8,705 nucleotides of DNA from Flavobacteriales bacterium (GTDB taxonomy: Bacteria > Bacteroidota > Bacteroidia > Flavobacteriales_D > Sanyastnellaceae). Each line of letters begins with the position of its first letter. Positions within the stretch are counted from its first letter, which is position 1. The DNA lies in contig CANHYZ010000066.1 in the NCBI GenBank assembly GCA_947464885.1, positions 1-8,705 on the forward strand, given 5' to 3'. A model generated the notes under the pieces. It ran no database searches and was not told the DNA's origin. It saw only the letters and a program-made list of their open reading frames with translations. This document shows, in pieces, positions 6,583-8,705 of the stretch. Position numbers and translations under genes: made by a program.

Positions 6583-6969
6583 ATGATGAATACAACAATT
6601 CGATTCATATTGGGAACAGCGGTGCTTGCTACGGTAGGTATTATGTTCAACGGATGTAAGAAGGACCAGCAGACGATTGCTGTGATCACGGTTGTCAATG
6701 GTGATGGCGAGGCGGTGCCCGGTGCATCGGTTCGTTTGTATGCGGTTTCTTCGGAGACGCCACCACCGACGAATGAGATTCGTTTTGACACCACGCAGGT
6801 GACCAATGGCACGGGCAAGGCGAGCTTCGACTTCAGCGATTATTATCAGGAAGGTCAGGCCGGTTTTGCGGTATTGGATATTGAGGCCAAGAAGGGCTCG
6901 CTTGAGGGTGAGGGCATCATCAAGATTGAGGAGATGAAGACCAATGATGAGACGGTGGTGATTGAATAA
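6583..6969 (+). CDS. Small predicted lipoprotein of unknown function with a beta-sandwich-like domain
   Basis: From the ATG at 6583 (a second ATG follows at 6586) the protein has 128 residues. An in-frame TTG at 6574 lies inside the -7 promoter element and is not the start. Residues 1-24 are a signal peptide (IRFILGTAVLATVGIMF), ending FNG before Cys25, then KKDQQ. The rest reads as short beta strands: TIAVITVVNGDGEAVPGASV RLY and, later, TTQVTNGTGKASFDF. A variable strand, G-x-x-V-x-G-A-x-V and a later T-N-x-x-G-x-A-x-F is the pattern of carboxypeptidase-regulatory-like or Big-type Ig domains, so I infer such a fold. No catalytic residues are recognised. It is a single-gene unit with its own promoter and terminator, divergent from the cyclophilin gene. 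Confidence 0.8.
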   Translation: MMNTTIRFILGTAVLATVGIMFNGCKKDQQTIAVITVVNGDGEAVPGASVRLYAVSSETPPPTNEIRFDTTQVTNGTGKASFDFSDYYQEGQAGFAVLDIEAKKGSLEGEGIIKIEEMKTNDETVVIE

Positions 6970-6988
6970 TCTCGCTTGTGAAATAGGC

Positions 6989-7020
6989 AAAGCCCCTGAC
7001 GTGTTCGGGGGCTTTTTTTT
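6989..7020 (+). terminator. Intrinsic terminator after the small lipoprotein gene
   Basis: AAAGCCCCTGA (6989-6999) pairs with TCGGGGGCTTT (7005-7015) over 11 bp, including one wobble pair, around the loop CGTGT. Eight T follow the last C of the right arm (7013-7020). Confidence 0.92.
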
Positions 7021-7050
7021 GGTAGGAGTTGCGAATCGCGCTTATTTTCG
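7018..7050 (+). promoter_or_regulatory. Candidate promoter of tRNA-Pro
   Basis: TTTG at 7018-7021, at the end of the preceding terminator, is followed after 21 bp by TATTTTCG (7043-7050), one base away from TAnnTTTG. Transcription would start about 35-40 nt before the tRNA. Between them is a perfect 12-bp palindrome, CGAAGGCCTTCG (7066-7077), which could be a leader hairpin for processing or a protein site. Confidence 0.4.
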
Positions 7051-7092
7051 CGCCCTCGAAGAAGGCGAAGGCCTTCGGAATTTTAAGTATAT

Positions 7093-7165
7093 CGGGATGT
7101 AGCTCAGTTGGTAGAGTACACGTCTGGGGGGCGTGTGGTCGCACGTTCGAGTCGTGTCATCCCGA
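7093..7165 (+). tRNA. tRNA-Pro, anticodon GGG
   Basis: The 73-nt cloverleaf is complete. The acceptor stem CGGGATG/CATCCCG is a perfect 7 bp. The D arm is GCTC-AGTTGGTA-GAGT. The anticodon stem CACGT/GCGTG encloses the loop CTGGGGG, placing GGG at 7126-7128 after T33, with G37. The variable region is TGGTC, the T arm GCACG-TTCGAGT-CGTGT, and the discriminator base A. CGGG at the 5' end, G37 and discriminator A fit bacterial tRNA-Pro. It reads CCC and CCU codons. The 3' CCA is not encoded, so it must be added after transcription. A strong terminator starts eight bases later. Confidence 0.96.
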
Positions 7166-7172
7166 CGATAGT

Positions 7173-7211
7173 GAAGGAAGGCTCTTGGGAAACCGGGAGC
7201 CTTTCTTCTTT
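7173..7211 (+). terminator. Strong intrinsic terminator after tRNA-Pro
   Basis: GAAGGAAGGCTCTTGG (7173-7188) pairs with CCGGGAGCCTTTCTTC (7193-7208) over 16 bp, three of them wobble pairs, around a GAAA tetraloop. A short pyrimidine/T tail follows. It closes the tRNA unit and marks the edge between ordinary sequence and the repeat-rich region. Confidence 0.9.
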
Positions 7212-7245
7212 AGTGACTAATTACAAATGACGAATGGCGGTTGGG
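7211..7245 (+). repeat. Array of 7-bp words, GAATGGC/TAGTGAC type (module A)
   Basis: Five degenerate heptamers in phase: TAGTGAC, TAATTAC, AAATGAC, GAATGGC and GGTTGGG. The same words occur in reverse complement at 7574-7622 and in this orientation at 8551-8585. It opens the first copy of the composite repeat. Confidence 0.7.
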
Positions 7246-7284
7246 GGAGGAATTTAGTGGTGGTGAGGTGTGCCGTTCGGACTC

Positions 7285-7314
7285 ATTCTCATTCTGTTTC
7301 TCATTCTGTTTCTG
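7285..7314 (+). repeat. Run of 6-bp words, ATTCTG/ATTCTC type (module A)
   Basis: Five hexamers in phase: ATTCTC, ATTCTG, TTTCTC, ATTCTG, TTTCTG. The first four are identical, in the same order, to four of the nine units at 8593-8646. The run joins directly to the 57-bp block that starts with the final G. Confidence 0.85.
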
Positions 7315-7370
7315 TTTTTAACCGCAGAGAACACGGAGTTAGCAGAGAGTTTTAGTCTTGGCGACATTTT
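7314..7370 (+). repeat. 57-bp dispersed repeat block, copy A
   Basis: This block aligns without gaps to 8646-8702 with 51 of 57 identities. After GTTTTTA come three 9-bp words in phase, ACCGCAGAG (7321), AACACGGAG and TTAGCAGAG (to 7347), then GTTTTAGTCTTGGCGACATTTT in near-identical form in both copies. Differences cluster in the middle 9-bp word. I recall similar CGCAGAG-type repeats in other Bacteroidota genomes, but have not been able to search. Confidence 0.88.
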
Positions 7371-7398
7371 TTATGAAAAAAGAAAATATGTTGCCAAG
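7357..7398. other. Long AT-rich hairpin at the end of repeat block A
   Basis: CTTGGCGACATTTTTT (7357-7372) can pair with AAAATATGTTGCCAAG (7383-7398) at 15 of 16 positions, counting one G-T wobble, around a 10-nt loop. The left arm belongs to the 57-bp block, so the hairpin may be the true end of this repeat. Copy B has the left arm CTTGGCAACAT, which would pair perfectly with ATGTTGCCAAG, but the window ends before any right arm. Confidence 0.65.
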
Positions 7399-7452
7399 TG
7401 GATTTTCCATGATTTGGCAATGCTGCCATTGACCACGAGACACGCGTTGGCC

Positions 7453-7480
7453 GTACTTCGTACTTTGTAATTTGTACTTC
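7453..7480 (+). repeat. Four tandem 7-bp words, GTACTTY
   Basis: GTACTTC, GTACTTT, GTAATTT and GTACTTC follow one another in exact phase. The word differs from the GAATGGC/GTCATTC family but has the same period. Confidence 0.75.
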
Positions 7481-7489
7481 TTGTGTTCC

Positions 7490-7552
7490 GCCCCTACGGG
7501 GCTCTGCGCGTCGTGTGGCGTTTCTTCTAGTAAGATTTGGCCCCTACGGGGC
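7490..7552. repeat. Pair of identical 13-bp palindromes, GCCCCTACGGGGC
   Basis: Two exact copies (7490-7502 and 7540-7552) sit exactly 50 bp apart. Each is a 5-bp GC stem around TAC, and both are followed by T or T-like context (GGCT). They resemble REP-type palindromes, which occur singly or in pairs in spacers and may be spread by a RAYT transposase. No such gene is in the window. Confidence 0.65.
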
Positions 7553-7573
7553 TGGCTGAAAGTGGAAGCGATA

Positions 7574-7629
7574 GCCATTCGTCACTAGTCACTAGTCATT
7601 CGTCACTAGTCATTCGTCATTCGCCCCTC
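7574..7629 (-). repeat. Array of 7-bp words, GTCATTC/GTCACTA type, inverted relative to the flanking arrays
   Basis: Eight heptamers in phase: GCCATTC, GTCACTA twice, GTCATTC, GTCACTA, GTCATTC twice, then GCCCCTC (7623-7629). On the minus strand they read GAATGAC and TAGTGAC, the words of 7211-7245. The last unit overlaps the stop codon of the ORF6N gene (7628-7630). Confidence 0.85.
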
Positions 7630-8497
7630 ACCCCTTCGCTATCATCCGAAGCACTTCCCCCACCAAACTATCCATCCGCGAAAAAGCAAACCATTTTTTG
7701 CCCAGGTCTTTTATGGAGGCGCCGATGTGGTAGAGTTCTTTTTCATCGATGATGAGGAAGCGATCGTGGATGTGTTGCATGTGATGAATGGCGATGGTCG
7801 AGTATTGTGCGTTGTGTTTTTCGAGGTCGAGATGCAGCGATGCCGGAATGCGATCGGTGCAGATGGTTGCGGTTACCCCTTCCTTGCGTTTGGTGAGTTG
7901 CATCAGTACTGAATGGTCGATGTAGTTATCGATAAGGGTGATGGACTTGTTGGCCCGTTGAATCAGCTCGCTGAAGAAAACATAGGCATCGAAGATTTGG
8001 TTGTTGAAGAAGATGCCGTGGTTGGGCATTTGCTTTTTTTCCAGGTGGGTGAACAGTTGCTCAAAGTTTTGTTCATGCCGTGAAAGTGTGTTTTCGATTA
8101 ATCGAAAGCGTGAGTCATAGACTTGCACTGCAAGGGCTTGTTGGCGCAATGCCACGAATACGTTCATTATTCGAATACTGACTTCGATGGCAATTGGACT
8201 TCTAAGAACCGTGGAAAGCATGGCTATTCCCTGTTCGGTGAAAGCGTATGGCCTCTTTCGAAGACCCTTTATATCACCTTTGGAAGTCACAATTTGTGAC
8301 CGCCATTCTGTAAATTCCTGTGCATCAAGCTGAAACATAAACTCCTCAGGGAATCTTTTTAGATTGCGTTTTACAGCTTGATTCATGGCTTTCGCTTGAA
8401 CCTCGAATAGTTTGGCCAAGTCGCGATCGAACATGACTTGCTTTCCCCGAATCGTGAAGATACGATTTTCAATAGCGGGTATGGGTGTGTTTTCCAT
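7628..8497 (-). CDS. ORF6N domain protein with a phospholipase-D-like C-terminal region
   Basis: The 289-residue protein starts at the ATG at 8497. Residues 8-115 match the ORF6N domain of phage and bacterial proteins (Pfam PF10543), a putative DNA-binding domain: VMFDRDLAKLFEV, MNQAVKRNLKRFPEEFMFQL (38-57), WRSQIVTS (65-72) and YAFTEQGIAMLSTVLRS (84-100). Residues 118-155 are probably a coiled coil. The C-terminal part (about 160-275) contains FDAYVFFSELIQRA, ITLIDNYID and IHDRFLIIDEKELYHIGAS. His244-x-Arg246-x4-Asp251 followed by G-A-S resembles one half of the phospholipase D HxKx4D motif, with Arg for Lys. I recall this two-part architecture from many Bacteroidota, without a proven role. 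Two such halves in a dimer could make an active site, or the site may be dead. The gene stands alone between repeats. TAGGTTTT (complement of 8529-8536) is a weak -7 candidate. Confidence 0.88.
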   Translation of the reverse strand: MENTPIPAIENRIFTIRGKQVMFDRDLAKLFEVQAKAMNQAVKRNLKRFPEEFMFQLDAQEFTEWRSQIVTSKGDIKGLRKRPYAFTEQGIAMLSTVLRSPIAIEVSIRIMNVFVALRQQALAVQVYDSRFRLIENTLSRHEQNFEQLFTHLEKKQMPNHGIFFNNQIFDAYVFFSELIQRANKSITLIDNYIDHSVLMQLTKRKEGVTATICTDRIPASLHLDLEKHNAQYSTIAIHHMQHIHDRFLIIDEKELYHIGASIKDLGKKWFAFSRMDSLVGEVLRMIAKG

Positions 8498-8550
8498 GCC
8501 GCGAAACTCTGCAGCATAGTCGACATAAAAAACCTATAAATTATTCCGGT

Positions 8551-8585
8551 GAGTGGCGAATGGCGAGTGGCGAATGGCGAGTGGG
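8551..8585 (+). repeat. Array of 7-bp words, GAATGGC/GAGTGGC (module B)
   Basis: Five heptamers in exact phase: GAGTGGC, GAATGGC, GAGTGGC, GAATGGC, GAGTGGG. It has the same orientation as 7211-7245 and the opposite orientation to 7574-7629, and lies 54 bp upstream of the ORF6N gene start. Confidence 0.88.
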
Positions 8586-8592
8586 AGGGGCA

Positions 8593-8646
8593 ATTCTCAT
8601 TCTCATTCTGTTTCTCATTCTGATTCTGATTCTGATTCTGATTCTG
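8593..8646 (+). repeat. Run of 6-bp words, ATTCTG/ATTCTC (module B)
   Basis: Nine hexamers in exact phase: ATTCTC twice, ATTCTG, TTTCTC, then ATTCTG five times. Copy A has five units, so the run differs in length between the two modules, as expected for slippage. Confidence 0.92.
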
Positions 8647-8702
8647 TTTTTAACCGCAGAGCGCGCAGAGTTAGCAGAGCGTTTTAGTCTTGGCAACATT
8701 TT
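8646..8702 (+). repeat. 57-bp dispersed repeat block, copy B
   Basis: Gapless match to 7314-7370 (51 of 57). The three 9-bp words are ACCGCAGAG (8653), CGCGCAGAG (8662) and TTAGCAGAG (8671-8679), followed by GTTTTAGTCTTGGC and AACATTTT. The window ends three bases later, so its downstream boundary is unseen. Confidence 0.88.
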
Positions 8703-8705
8703 AAA

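Larger units (their letters stand above)
7212..7627. other. Gene-free, repeat-rich spacer between tRNA-Pro and the ORF6N gene
   Basis: About 415 bp hold no credible gene; the open frames here are translations of repeats. In order it contains an array of 7-bp words, a run of 6-bp words, a 57-bp block shared with the window end, a long AT-rich hairpin, a 4-unit array of GTACTTY, two identical GC-rich palindromes, and a second 7-bp word array in the opposite orientation. Each is listed separately. Confidence 0.85.

Noticed and set aside
6568..6990. Open frame of 140 codons opposite the small lipoprotein gene (- strand)
   Set aside because: The + strand frame has promoter, signal peptide with lipobox and terminator in the right places; the opposite frame has none and runs through the promoter.
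7270..7470. Open frame of 66 codons with a hydrophobic start (+ strand)
   Set aside because: It translates the ATTCTG hexamers and the CGCAGAG block; the hydrophobic run is a product of the repeat, and there is no start context or homology pattern.
7504..7520. GTCGTGT near 7511 as a duplicated end of tRNA-Pro (attachment site)
   Set aside because: Only seven bases match the T arm, and the acceptor sequence CATCCCG is not repeated; chance is sufficient.
7574..7629. Word array as a CRISPR array
   Set aside because: Units are 7 bp with no spacers, and no cas gene is present.
7537..7752. Open frame of 71 codons across the GTCATTC array (+ strand)
   Set aside because: Made from the heptamer array and the opposite strand of the ORF6N gene 3' end.

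Overview
The window reads as chromosomal DNA of a Bacteroidota bacterium, most likely near the Flavobacteriales, though the order is an inference. Three things point there. The two clearest promoters have the Bacteroidota form, TTG-N18-TAnnTTTG. Most genes lack a clear Shine-Dalgarno sequence. DnaJ has only two CxxCxGxG modules and a C-terminal half resembling, as far as I recall, flavobacterial DnaJ proteins. Base composition is roughly balanced.

Layout. Positions 1-216 hold the 3' end of a thioredoxin/TlpA-like gene, closed by a textbook terminator (243-270). A 147-bp spacer with three small palindromes leads into the chaperone pair grpE-dnaJ (+ strand, 418-2098). A 92-bp convergent spacer made of 8-bp words follows. 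On the minus strand lie pdhA-pdhC (pyruvate dehydrogenase E1 alpha and lipoyl E2; pdhA has its own promoter) and, further upstream, a cyclophilin lipoprotein gene overlapping pheS in a TAATG junction. A divergent spacer then leads to a small + strand lipoprotein gene (6583-6969) with terminator, and to tRNA-Pro(GGG) (7093-7165) with a strong terminator.

From 7211 to the end the sequence changes character. Two mosaic repeat modules have the same order of parts: 7-bp words, then 6-bp words, then a conserved 57-bp block containing three 9-bp words. They start about 1.34 kb apart and bracket one minus-strand gene (7628-8497), an ORF6N-type DNA-binding domain joined to a C-terminal region with a phospholipase-D-like half motif. 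Further 7-bp word arrays and a pair of identical GC-rich palindromes lie between the first module and the gene. This is the part of the window most likely to hold something not yet described.

How the genes work together: GrpE and DnaJ serve the DnaK chaperone (dnaK is not in the window). PdhA and PdhC supply two of the parts of the pyruvate dehydrogenase complex (E1 beta and E3 are elsewhere). PheS is half of phenylalanyl-tRNA synthetase (pheT is elsewhere). The first 7.2 kb is ordinary housekeeping content apart from the spacers; the last 1.5 kb looks accessory and repeat-rich.
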